Assembly (NCBI GenBank): GCA_039931865.1
Contig: JBDTRB010000078.1
Span: 1-17,842 of the forward strand
DNA: 17,842 nucleotides
Source of the DNA: JALYUA01 sp039931865
Lineage (GTDB): Bacteria; Acidobacteriota; Thermoanaerobaculia; UBA5066; Gp7-AA6
Reading direction: 5' to 3'
Shown: positions 6,778-13,227 of the stretch, piece after piece
How the letters are laid out: every line of letters begins with the position of its first letter
Position numbering within the stretch: the first letter of the stretch is position 1
The notes under the pieces: model-generated
Told to the model about the DNA's origin: nothing
Databases searched by the model: none
What the model saw: the letters and a program-made list of their open reading frames with translations, nothing else
Position numbers and translations under genes: made by a program

Positions 6778-9324
6778 TCAGTCGTCGTCTGCGGCCGGCA
6801 CCACGGCGGGGCGCACCCAGCCCGCGTGCACGGGCGGCGGCATCCGGGAGGCCCTGCCCCGGACGACCTTCCACAGGATCTCGTTAAACGCGACGTCGGG
6901 CGCGCGATCGGCGTCCTTGAGGTTCGCCGCGGCCGACTCTTCCGCACCCGGCGTGTCTTCGCCGTTCTGTTCGTCGATCGAGACCCGGGCCGGCCGGTGC
7001 GTCCAGGAAGATGTCACCGGCGACGAGGAAAACGCTCCGTAGAGCGGCCGCGCCGCGGCGTCGCACTGCGAGAGCGGCGGCAGGCCGAGAATCAGCTCGA
7101 TGGTGCGCAGGACGCCGCACGTCGTGTACATGGTCGAGTCCACCGCCCCGCGGCGCGTCCACGGGCTGATCGCGAACGCGATCGAGCGGTGACAGTCGAC
7201 GTGGTCCGGACCGTTCTGCGCGTCATCCTCGAGGACGAAGATCGCGGAGTCTTTCCAGTAAGCGCTCGACGAGATCGCTTCGACGAGTCTCCCGAGGGCG
7301 AGGTCGTTCTCGGCGATCATGGCGCGCGGCGTCGGCGAGCCGCCGAGCGCGTAATTCGTGTGGTCGCCGCCGAGGCGAATGATCGACAGGCGCGGCAGGT
7401 TGCCGTCCTTCTCGAACTGCCGGAACTCGCGAAGCCACACGTCGACCCGGTGGTTGTCGGGGATCGAGAGGTCGAAGGGCGGGTAGTCCGGCGCGATGCG
7501 GCCTTCGAGGCCCGGCACCGACGCGGCGAACGGACCCTCCGAGGCCCGAAAGACCCCGAAAACCGGAGGGTTCGACCGCGGAGTCGCCGGTTTCGGATCG
7601 TGCACGAACTCGCCGTAGCTGCGCACGGACACGCCCTTCCGGTTGCACGCGTCCCAGATGTAGCCCGCGGGGGGGGCCGCGACGTTCCCGTACGGATTCC
7701 GGTTCTCGCCGCCGCCTTCGGAGAGGTACTCGCCGCCGCGTCCGGCGTAATTCATGGGCCAGATCTTTTCGACGACGTCCGTCGCGTACGCACCCGTCGA
7801 AAACGCGTGGCCGTCGTAGCTCACCTCGGCGTTGACGTAAAAGTTGTCGAGTAGAACGAAATCCCGCGCAAGCGCGTGCGCGTTGGGAGTGACGTCTTCG
7901 CCGAAGAGGCACAGGTCCGGATCGCCGTTCCCTTCCTTCATGTCGCCGAGCACCTGGTCGTACGTGCGGTTCTCGCGGATCACGTAGAACACGTGGCGGA
8001 TCGGAGACGCGCCGCCGACGCGGGCGGGAACGGGCGATCCCTTCGGAGCGCCGGCCGGAGCGAGAAGGTGCGCGTCGCGATACGGAGTCAACGCGCGAAC
8101 TCTGGCCGTCCAGCGAGCGAGGGTGCTCGCGTCCGGGACGTTGACGAACGAGAGTGTCCCCTCGAGGGCGTCTCGCGTGGTCTGCCCGGGCGCCGCGGCG
8201 ATCGCCGGCTGAGGGCCGCGAGGATTTGCGACCGAGACGAGCCCTTTGGCCGACAGGATGAAGATCGTCTTTCCATCTCTCGAGAACTGCGCGCCCGTCG
8301 GGTACCAGCCGGTGGGAATCCACCCCCGGACGCGGCTCTCTCCGGGCGTGGAGACGTCCACGACGGCGACGGAGTTGTTGTCGGCGTTCGAAACCAGGAG
8401 TGTGCGTCCGTCGGGAGAAAGCCCGAGTGCGTTCGGAGTCGAGCCCGGCGGGGTCTTCGGCTCGAGGGCGATCGAGATCTGCTCCCTCGGCGTTTTCCTC
8501 GCGATGTCCGCCGCCCACACCGAATTCGTGTTCGCGCAGGCGACGAAGAGCGTGCCGCCGTCCTTAGAGACGAGCATCGCGTTAGGATGCTCGCCCGTCG
8601 CGATCTCTCCCGCCGGCGCGAGCGTCGCGGGGTCGAACAGCATCACCTTCGCGCCGCCCCAGAGCGAGACGAAGAGCGTCCTCCCGTCCGGCGAGACCAG
8701 GCAGGTGTAAGCCTCGGCCGGAAGCGCGACCGACCCGACGACCTTTCCCGTCTCGAGATCGACGGCGGAGAGCAATTGCCCGAGGACATTGACGGCGTAG
8801 AGCCGTTTTCCGGACGGGTCGAGCGCGAGTCCCCCCACGAAAGAGGTTTGCTCGTGCACGGGCGAGTCGGCGAAGACCGGCGGAGGCAGCGCGCTCCCGA
8901 GCGGCAGAGGGTAAACCGCACCGGGCGCGAGCCGCCGCTTCTGAACGCGCAGCTCGCGCACGGCGTTTTCCTTCCCGGCGGAGGAGTACACCCGATCGCC
9001 CGCCGGGTTCCACGCGAGCCCGAGCCACGCGTTGTCGAGCGTCGTCCTCGAGCGGACGTAGCGGTGAGCGACGTCGACGACGGTCAACGCGGGTTTTGCG
9101 TATCCATTGGTCGTCACGAGCAGCGAACGCCCGTCGGGGGATTCCGCCATCGCCAGAGGAAGGTCGCCGATCTGGATGTGGCGGCCGACCGGCGCGATGC
9201 GCCACCCGTTCGGAAGGAGGGTCTCTCCGGCGGACCGGCCGGGGGTCTGACGCGGCGCGCCTTGAAGCGCCGCATGGAGAAAGGTGACGCCCATCAGAGC
9301 GGCGATCAGGACCCGGGCGCGCAT
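6778..9324 (-). CDS. exported fusion of a YncE-like beta-propeller and an alkaline-phosphatase-fold phosphoesterase
   Basis: An 848-residue protein. A signal peptide covers about residues 1-23 (MRARVLIAALMGVTFLHAAL). Residues about 35-400 are a seven-bladed-propeller-like region with repeated blade signatures: AESPDGRSLLVTTNG, ALDPSGKRLYAVN, LVSPDGRTLFVS, VSKDGGTLFVA, LSPDGRTLLVSN and FSRDGKTIFILS. From about residue 441, IRHVFYVIRENRTYDQVLGD opens a phosphoesterase domain of the phospholipase C/acid phosphatase superfamily, with DNFYVNAEVSYDGHAFS, LGGDHTNYALG and FVLEDDAQNGPDHVDCHRS carrying likely metal ligands. It ends near residue 763; the remaining tail is not recognised. I chose ATG 9324 because the longer open frame upstream has no signal peptide and overlaps the divergent promoter region. 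There is no clear Shine-Dalgarno. The substrate is unknown, but phosphate esters in the periplasm or outside the cell are likely. Confidence 0.9.
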   Translation of the reverse strand: MRARVLIAALMGVTFLHAALQGAPRQTPGRSAGETLLPNGWRIAPVGRHIQIGDLPLAMAESPDGRSLLVTTNGYAKPALTVVDVAHRYVRSRTTLDNAWLGLAWNPAGDRVYSSAGKENAVRELRVQKRRLAPGAVYPLPLGSALPPPVFADSPVHEQTSFVGGLALDPSGKRLYAVNVLGQLLSAVDLETGKVVGSVALPAEAYTCLVSPDGRTLFVSLWGGAKVMLFDPATLAPAGEIATGEHPNAMLVSKDGGTLFVACANTNSVWAADIARKTPREQISIALEPKTPPGSTPNALGLSPDGRTLLVSNADNNSVAVVDVSTPGESRVRGWIPTGWYPTGAQFSRDGKTIFILSAKGLVSVANPRGPQPAIAAAPGQTTRDALEGTLSFVNVPDASTLARWTARVRALTPYRDAHLLAPAGAPKGSPVPARVGGASPIRHVFYVIRENRTYDQVLGDMKEGNGDPDLCLFGEDVTPNAHALARDFVLLDNFYVNAEVSYDGHAFSTGAYATDVVEKIWPMNYAGRGGEYLSEGGGENRNPYGNVAAPPAGYIWDACNRKGVSVRSYGEFVHDPKPATPRSNPPVFGVFRASEGPFAASVPGLEGRIAPDYPPFDLSIPDNHRVDVWLREFRQFEKDGNLPRLSIIRLGGDHTNYALGGSPTPRAMIAENDLALGRLVEAISSSAYWKDSAIFVLEDDAQNGPDHVDCHRSIAFAISPWTRRGAVDSTMYTTCGVLRTIELILGLPPLSQCDAAARPLYGAFSSSPVTSSWTHRPARVSIDEQNGEDTPGAEESAAANLKDADRAPDVAFNEILWKVVRGRASRMPPPVHAGWVRPAVVPAADDD

Positions 9325-9472
9325 CAAACGGAGGCTATCGTAAGAACCTCGTCCCTCCCCTCTCTCCGGTTGCTTTCCCTCCGGGCAAAGTGCATCCTTT
9401 CCACACACGAGTTCCTGGGTAACCGCCGAAGGTGTATTCGGCCGTTTCTCCGCCACTCGAGAAAGGCGATCC

Positions 9473-10825
9473 ATGGCGCCCCGCCGTTTCTCGACCCGCG
9501 TTCTCTTCGCTCTGTTTCTGTCCGCGGCCTTCCTGTTGCCGCAGACGTCCGGCCCGGTCGCGAACGGTCCTCTGCCGGGGCCCTTCCCGCTCTTTCCGGC
9601 GACGAACTGGTGGAACCTCGACATCCGGTCCGCGCCGGTCGACCCCTCGTCGGCTTCACTCATCCAGTTCGTCGGGCCGACGCGTGGATGTCATCCCGAT
9701 TTCGGCGGGAACGCCTCGACAACCGGTCCGGACATCTACGGGATGCCGTACGGAGTGGTCGACGGCTCTCAGCCGAAAAAAACGGTGCAGTTTCTCTACG
9801 CGTCCGAGAGTGACGGCGTCGACCACGCGACCAATCAGAGCTTCCCCTTTTACCCGATCCCGGACGAGGCGATCTCCCAGACCCATTGGATCGAGGACGG
9901 CTACCCCGGCAACGTGGACCGCCGCTCCCAGGGCGACCGGCACCTCCTGATCGTGGACCGCACGAACCGGTTCCTCTACGAGCTCTACAACGTCTTCTGG
10001 GACGGCAGCACGTGGCACGCGGGATCGGGCGCGTTCTTCGACATGAACGTGAACGGCCGCCGGCCGGACACGTGGACGTCGGCGGATGCGGCGGGGCTCG
10101 CGATTCTTCCGGGGCTCGTGCGATACGACGAAGTCGCCGGAGCGGGAGAGATCGGGCATGCGTTCCGGGTGACGGTGCGCGCGACGAACGGGTACGTCTT
10201 TCCCGCGTCGCATCGTGCGGGTTCGACGGGAGGAGCGCTTCCGATGGGCGCGCGCCTGCGGCTGAAACCGAGCAGAGACCTTTCGGGTTTTCCGGCGGAT
10301 GCACAGAAGATTTTCCGCGCGATGCAGACCTACGGCCTGATCGTGGCCGACAACGGCTCGGATCTCTTCATCGGCGGAACGTACGACACCCGGTGGAACA
10401 ACGACGTCCTGAACCCGGCGTTCTCCGCGCTCACGGGCGGCGACTTCGAAGTGATCTCCCTCGGGTACCAGGGAGGCGCGCCGGCGACGACCGCGACACC
10501 GACGGCGACGCCTCGTCTCGCGTCGCCCACACCGACTCCGACGCCGACTCGAACGGCCGCGGTGCCGCCGACGGCGACCGCGACGCCGGGGCCCGGCGGC
10601 GCGACGGCGACTCCCACCCGGACCTCGCCGCCGACCTCCACGGGAACCCCGATGCCGACACGGACGTCGACCGCAGGACCTTCCCCGACCGCGACCCCGA
10701 CTGCGGCCGGCGGAGGCGCGACGCCGACCCCGACCCCGAAACACCGGAGGCGGCCGCGAACGCTGCTCGTTCCCGCGCGCTCCTCGACGGACGCGGTTCC
10801 CGACTCAATGCAGCGGGCGCATTAG
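9473..10825 (+). CDS. secreted protein of unknown function with a Thr-Pro-rich C-terminal linker
   Basis: A 450-residue protein. A signal peptide covers about residues 1-25 (RVLFALFLSAAFLLPQTSG). A globular region follows to about 335. Its blocks NWWNLDI, HLLIVDRTNRFLYELYN, WTSADAAGLAILPGLVRYDEV, MGARLRLK and ADNGSDLFIGG.YDTRW recur, as I recall, in exported proteins from several bacterial phyla, but I know no established function. Residues about 340-423 are a Thr/Pro/Ala linker. The last 27 residues are basic (KHRRRPRTLL...) and match no anchor or sorting domain known to me. GAGAAAGG at 9460-9467 precedes the ATG by 5 nt. The gene is divergent from the propeller-phosphoesterase gene (148 bp between starts) and converges with tag, 14 bp away. 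Confidence 0.85.
   Translation: MAPRRFSTRVLFALFLSAAFLLPQTSGPVANGPLPGPFPLFPATNWWNLDIRSAPVDPSSASLIQFVGPTRGCHPDFGGNASTTGPDIYGMPYGVVDGSQPKKTVQFLYASESDGVDHATNQSFPFYPIPDEAISQTHWIEDGYPGNVDRRSQGDRHLLIVDRTNRFLYELYNVFWDGSTWHAGSGAFFDMNVNGRRPDTWTSADAAGLAILPGLVRYDEVAGAGEIGHAFRVTVRATNGYVFPASHRAGSTGGALPMGARLRLKPSRDLSGFPADAQKIFRAMQTYGLIVADNGSDLFIGGTYDTRWNNDVLNPAFSALTGGDFEVISLGYQGGAPATTATPTATPRLASPTPTPTPTRTAAVPPTATATPGPGGATATPTRTSPPTSTGTPMPTRTSTAGPSPTATPTAAGGGATPTPTPKHRRRPRTLLVPARSSTDAVPDSMQRAH
10490..10741 (+). repeat. low-complexity Thr-Pro-Ala coding repeat
   Basis: About 84 codons at the end of the secreted-protein gene consist mostly of ACC/ACG/ACT, CCG/CCC/CCT and GCG/GCC, encoding degenerate TPT, TAT and PTPTPTPT runs broken by short Gly and Arg segments. 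Such linkers usually separate a secreted domain from a wall- or membrane-associated module. Here almost nothing follows. It is repetitive at the DNA level and so prone to slippage and frame change. Confidence 0.8.
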
Positions 10826-10839
10826 ACACGAGGCCGCAA

Positions 10840-11394
10840 TCAGCGGCGCTTCGTCCGCATCCACGGGGGCCTGGTCTTGCCTCGTGAAATGCGCGCCGCG
10901 GCCGGGCAATCCGGCCGGTGCGCCCCTTCGAGATATCCCGTGCTCATCAGGAATTCGCCGACGATCTCTCCCCCGGTGAACTTGAAGGTCCTGCGGAAGA
11001 GATCGCGCCATTCGTCCCGGCCGAGCGGATGGTGCGCGTCGAGCCAGCGAGAGAAAGATCCGTGCGTCTCCTGGATCGCCAGGATCCGGCGGGCGTTCTC
11101 GATCACGGCGTCGACCTTCAGCCGGTTGCGGATGATGCCGGCGTCGGCAAGAAGCCGCCGCTTCTCCCGGGCGCCGTAGCGCGCGACGGTCTGAAGGTCG
11201 AACCCGTCAAACGCCTCATAAAACGCGGCGCGCTTCCGGAGGATGGTCAGCCAGGAGAGACCCGCCTGATTGATCTCGAGCGACAGCCTCTCGAAGAGGC
11301 GGTTGTCGTCGCGAACCGGGAAGCCGTATTCCCTGTCGTGGTACGGACCGTGGTCCGGATGACCGGGCGCGAAGTCGCAGTAGGAATCGGCCAT
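10840..11394 (-). CDS. tag: DNA-3-methyladenine glycosylase I
   Basis: A 184-residue protein, close to the 187 residues of E. coli Tag. It removes 3-methyladenine from alkylated DNA to start base excision repair. The zinc-binding set is complete: C6, H19 in YHDREYG, and H159 and C163 in HRPDC, matching the Cys-His-His-Cys site of Tag. The active-site region LSLEINQAGLSW (E40, W48) and DAGIIRNRLKVDAVIENAR (about 84-102) are conserved. ATG 11394 is used because the family starts just before the first zinc cysteine; the longer open frame upstream is low-complexity and not conserved. There is no clear Shine-Dalgarno; a TACACT (11408-11403, minus strand) lies 8 nt before the ATG and could be a -10 giving a near-leaderless transcript, but no good -35 accompanies it. 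Cytoplasmic. It has a repeat-rich upstream region. Confidence 0.95.
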   Translation of the reverse strand: MADSYCDFAPGHPDHGPYHDREYGFPVRDDNRLFERLSLEINQAGLSWLTILRKRAAFYEAFDGFDLQTVARYGAREKRRLLADAGIIRNRLKVDAVIENARRILAIQETHGSFSRWLDAHHPLGRDEWRDLFRRTFKFTGGEIVGEFLMSTGYLEGAHRPDCPAAARISRGKTRPPWMRTKRR

Positions 11395-11408
11395 GCGGCC
11401 GGAGTGTA

Positions 11409-11477
11409 GAGCCGAGCGACCAAAGAGCGAGCCTGGCGATCGGGAAGGGAATCGGGAATCGGGAGCCGAGCGACCAA
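11409..11477. repeat. direct repeat pair and short tandem units upstream of tag
   Basis: The 15-mer GAGCCGAGCGACCAA occurs at 11409-11423 and 11463-11477, exactly 54 bp apart, each followed by a similar GAGCGAG. Between them lie short iterations of GGAATCG (about 11448-11464). Just beyond, CCGCGG occurs at 11492-11497 and 11502-11507, separated by TACT. The first copy lies 15 bp upstream of the tag start. The array could be a duplicated binding site or simple slippage; the sequence does not decide. Confidence 0.7.
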
Positions 11478-11587
11478 CGGGAGCGAGACGTCCGCGGTAC
11501 TCCGCGGTCAACTCAATCTGAAATCGAAGCGGAACCTTGACCCCAGGCGGTGGGCGAGGGCATCTATTTCACGCGCGAGCCCTGTCA

Positions 11588-11828
11588 GGCTCAATGAGCC
11601 GCCCCTCACCCCAACCCTCTCCCCGGCGCGCGGGGAGAGGGAGGCAGAGCTGCGCTTCCGGCGAGCTGGTGGCTAAGCTCGCCCCGAGAGGAGTCTCCCG
11701 ACCAGGGGGAGGGAGGAGCCTCTCGGGGCGGGAGCCGGAGCGAACGGAGGGACGAGGCGGGCGGTGGAGGCCGCATCCGGCCGACCCGCCCGCCGGTGCC
11801 TTCGCCGCGCACGGCGAAGGCACGTCCC
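11588..11828. repeat. modular array of six adjoining palindromes in a 464-bp gene-free stretch
   Basis: The stretch 11395-11858 has no gene I can support. Within it lie, in order: GGCTC-aat-GAGCC (11588-11600); 11-bp arms CCCTCTCCCCG/CGGGGAGAGGG (11615-11625 and 11631-11641, 5-nt loop); 8-bp arms GGCGAGCT/AGCTCGCC (11660-11667, 11676-11683); 11-bp arms GCCCCGAGAGG/CCTCTCGGGGC (11681-11691, 11719-11729) with an inner CTCCC/GGGAG; 9-bp arms GGCGGGCGG/CCGCCCGCC (11756-11764, 11786-11794) with an inner GGCCG/CGGCC; and 11-bp arms GTGCCTTCGCC/GGCGAAGGCAC (11796-11806, 11813-11823). GGGACG (11749-11754) and CGTCCC (11823-11828) could close the last two into a three-way junction. The second palindrome with its left flank recurs at 17797-17842. 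It resembles REP-like or MITE-like intergenic repeats rather than a gene. Confidence 0.85.
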
Positions 11829-11839
11829 GTAGTGAGCGG

Positions 11840-11861
11840 AGGCGACGTTTAGGCGACGTTA
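11840..11861. repeat. two tandem 11-bp units overlapping a stop codon
   Basis: AGGCGACGTTT (11840-11850) is followed directly by AGGCGACGTTA (11851-11861), identical but for the last base. That final TTA is the stop codon (TAA on the minus strand) of the small gene at 11859-12083. The duplication sits between the palindrome array and the gene end, and may mark the boundary of an inserted element. Confidence 0.7.
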
Positions 11862-12083
11862 CTTCGGGTTGTCGTCCGGGCGGGGAACCTCGAGCTCGTC
11901 ATCCACCTGTATCCCTTCCGCGGGATCTAAGAACAGACGCAGCGCCGGTTCGCTGTCGCGCGTCAGGCGCCGCGGAATCGAGGCGAGGACGACGGGTCGC
12001 GTGATGTCGTCTTCGGTCTCGGCGGACGCGCGAAACTCGCGGTCGGCCTTCTGCAGTGCGAGCGCGAACGGGCTGATCGGCAT
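11859..12083 (-). CDS. small acidic hypothetical protein
   Basis: A 74-residue protein starting MPISPFALALQKADREFRAS, with a middle DDITRPVVLASIPRRLTRDS and an acidic end, EVPRPDDNPK. I do not recognise the family. It has no signal peptide or membrane segment, so it is probably cytoplasmic. The start is well supported: AAGGAAG on the minus strand lies 5 nt before ATG 12083, while the in-frame ATG 12 codons upstream has no such site. It stands alone between the repeat-rich region and a small exported protein on the same strand (197 bp away). Its 3' end coincides with a short tandem duplication. Confidence 0.65.
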   Translation of the reverse strand: MPISPFALALQKADREFRASAETEDDITRPVVLASIPRRLTRDSEPALRLFLDPAEGIQVDDELEVPRPDDNPK

Positions 12084-12230
12084 GATGTCTTCCTTGTGTT
12101 GTGGGCTGAGGTAGAGCAAGGGATGTTCCCGATACGGCGGCCAGGATAAGAGCCGGCCTGCCCGTTACTTACGCGGATTGAATCCCCGGTGCCATCACAG
12201 AATTTGAGGCGTTCCGGGACGAGGACTGAC

Positions 12231-12261
12231 AAAAAAAGGCCGCGTCCTGGAGGACGCGGCC
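12231..12261 (-). terminator. intrinsic terminator of the small exported-protein gene
   Basis: On the minus strand, GGCCGCGTCC, a 4-nt TCCA loop and GGACGCGGCC form a perfect 10-bp GC-rich stem (12261-12238), followed directly by seven T residues (12237-12231). It begins 19 nt after the stop of the gene at 12281-12589. It is the only textbook rho-independent terminator I found in the window. Confidence 0.93.
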
Positions 12262-12280
12262 CGAGCACGGCGTCGAGAAA

Positions 12281-12589
12281 CTACGCGGCCTTCTTCGCCT
12301 TGGGCTTTGCCGCCGGCGCGGCCTTCGACTCCACTTCGGTCGCGGTCATCCGGTAGTGGACGGTGACCTTGTCCCCGACCTTCACTTCGGCCGGCATCTT
12401 GGTGGACGCGTCGCGGGCGACCTCGAACCGTTCCTTGCCCTTCATCACGACGATCACCGAGCTGTTCACCTCGACCACGGGCCCTGTCACCTGATACGCG
12501 TCGGGCTTTGCCGCCAGCGCCGAGCTGGAAGACAGCACGCCGGACGCAAACACGAGAACTGCCGCCATGAACCGCTGCTTTCGCAACAT
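12281..12589 (-). CDS. small exported beta-barrel-like protein with Lys/Ala-rich tail
   Basis: A 102-residue protein. A signal peptide (residues 1-26, MLRKQRFMAAVLVFASGVLS... ending ALA) is followed by a compact beta-rich domain: YQVTGPVVEVNSSVIVVMKG, then KERFEVARDASTKMPAE and VKVGDKVTVHYRMTATEVE. This resembles the small OB-like domains of periplasmic proteins of the DUF5666 kind, whose function is unknown. The last 15 residues are Ala/Lys/Pro-rich (AAPAAKPKAKKAA). The start has an excellent site: AAGGAGGG lies 5 nt before ATG 12589. A perfect intrinsic terminator follows, so it is a single-gene transcript. It is divergent from crcB with 82 bp between starts. Confidence 0.82.
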   Translation of the reverse strand: MLRKQRFMAAVLVFASGVLSSSSALAAKPDAYQVTGPVVEVNSSVIVVMKGKERFEVARDASTKMPAEVKVGDKVTVHYRMTATEVESKAAPAAKPKAKKAA

Positions 12590-12608
12590 AAGTACCCTCC
12601 TTCCCGCG

Positions 12609-12642
12609 ATCTTACCCGGGGTGTCATGGCGGATGTTAGATT
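12609..12642. promoter_or_regulatory. possible divergent -10 elements between the small exported protein and crcB
   Basis: On the minus strand TAAGAT (12614-12609) lies 19 nt upstream of ATG 12589 and can serve as a -10. On the plus strand TGTTAGATT (12634-12642) matches an extended -10 (TGnTAnnnT) about 30 nt before the crcB ATG. Neither has a convincing -35. No fluoride (crcB) riboswitch motif is visible in the crcB leader. Confidence 0.35.
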
Positions 12643-12671
12643 GCCGGCCGGACGCCAGCGCCGTGAACCAG

Positions 12672-13058
12672 ATGACCTCGCGATTTCTGTGGATCTGTCT
12701 GGGTGGCGCCCTTGGAACTGGCGCCCGCTACCTGATCTCCCTGTGGGCCATCGCCGCTTTCGGCACCGCGTTCCCATGGGGAACCCTGATCGTGAACGTC
12801 GCCGGGTCGTTTCTCCTGAGCGCGATCATGGAGGTCGCGCTGACGACCCACGCCATCGCTCCGACGCTCCGCCTCGCGTTGACGATCGGGGTGCTCGGGG
12901 GGTTCACGACGTATTCGACCTTCAACTACGAAACTCTCGCCTCGGTTCGATCCGGCGCGTGGTGGCTGGGAGTCGCCAATGTGATCCTTACGATTTTGCT
13001 GTGCCTCGCCGCGGGAGCCGCGGGGATTGGAGCCGGTCGATGGGCCGGCGGATCGTAA
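12672..13058 (+). CDS. crcB: CrcB/FluC fluoride ion channel
   Basis: A 128-residue, four-helix inner-membrane protein that exports fluoride and works as an antiparallel dimer. The family motifs are present: GGALGTGARYL (about residues 10-20), WGTLIVNVAGSFLL (about 34-47, with the conserved Asn), and GVLGGFTTYSTFNYE (about 74-88), whose GGFTTYSTF segment forms the Phe box and the central Na+ site. The length is normal. ATG 12672 gives a start directly before the first helix; GTG 12663 would add only three residues, and neither has a clear Shine-Dalgarno. It is divergent from the small exported protein. The downstream lipoprotein has its own strong ribosome-binding site 170 bp away and need not be linked. 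Confidence 0.93.
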   Translation: MTSRFLWICLGGALGTGARYLISLWAIAAFGTAFPWGTLIVNVAGSFLLSAIMEVALTTHAIAPTLRLALTIGVLGGFTTYSTFNYETLASVRSGAWWLGVANVILTILLCLAAGAAGIGAGRWAGGS

Positions 13059-13227
13059 GCGAACGGGTGGGTGAGGCCCCTCTCGAGCGCGGCGTGCGAA
13101 CTCTGCCCGCGCTCGGAGTGGCGGGCGAGCTCCCGGTGCGTCCGGCGCGGTTTCCCCTCGAGGGGATCCTCCTCCGGAACACGTCTTGCACCCCTCTCCC
13201 GTGCCGAACAGGCAGGAGGTAGATGAA

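Noticed and set aside
9325..9663. Upstream extension of the propeller-phosphoesterase frame by 113 codons
   Set aside because: It would bury the signal peptide, overlap the divergent gene's start, and the added residues are Arg-rich without homology-like pattern.
7876..9813. Plus-strand open frame (645 codons) over the propeller part of the phosphoesterase gene
   Set aside because: Arg-rich product with no motif; the minus strand carries regular blade repeats.
10490..10741. CRISPR-like or tandem noncoding array
   Set aside because: The periodicity is that of Thr-Pro codons in one open frame; there are no uniform repeats with unique spacers.
11395..11858. tRNA, transposase or integrase remnant linked to the palindromes
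   Set aside because: No cloverleaf with a CCA end or T-loop sequence and no transposase-like reading frame was seen.
11537..12004. Plus-strand open frame of 155 codons across the palindrome array
   Set aside because: It is created by inverted repeats, is Arg/Gly/Pro-rich, and runs antisense into a better-supported small gene.
12590..12671. Fluoride riboswitch before crcB
   Set aside because: The leader is too short and lacks the conserved pseudoknot segments of the crcB motif.
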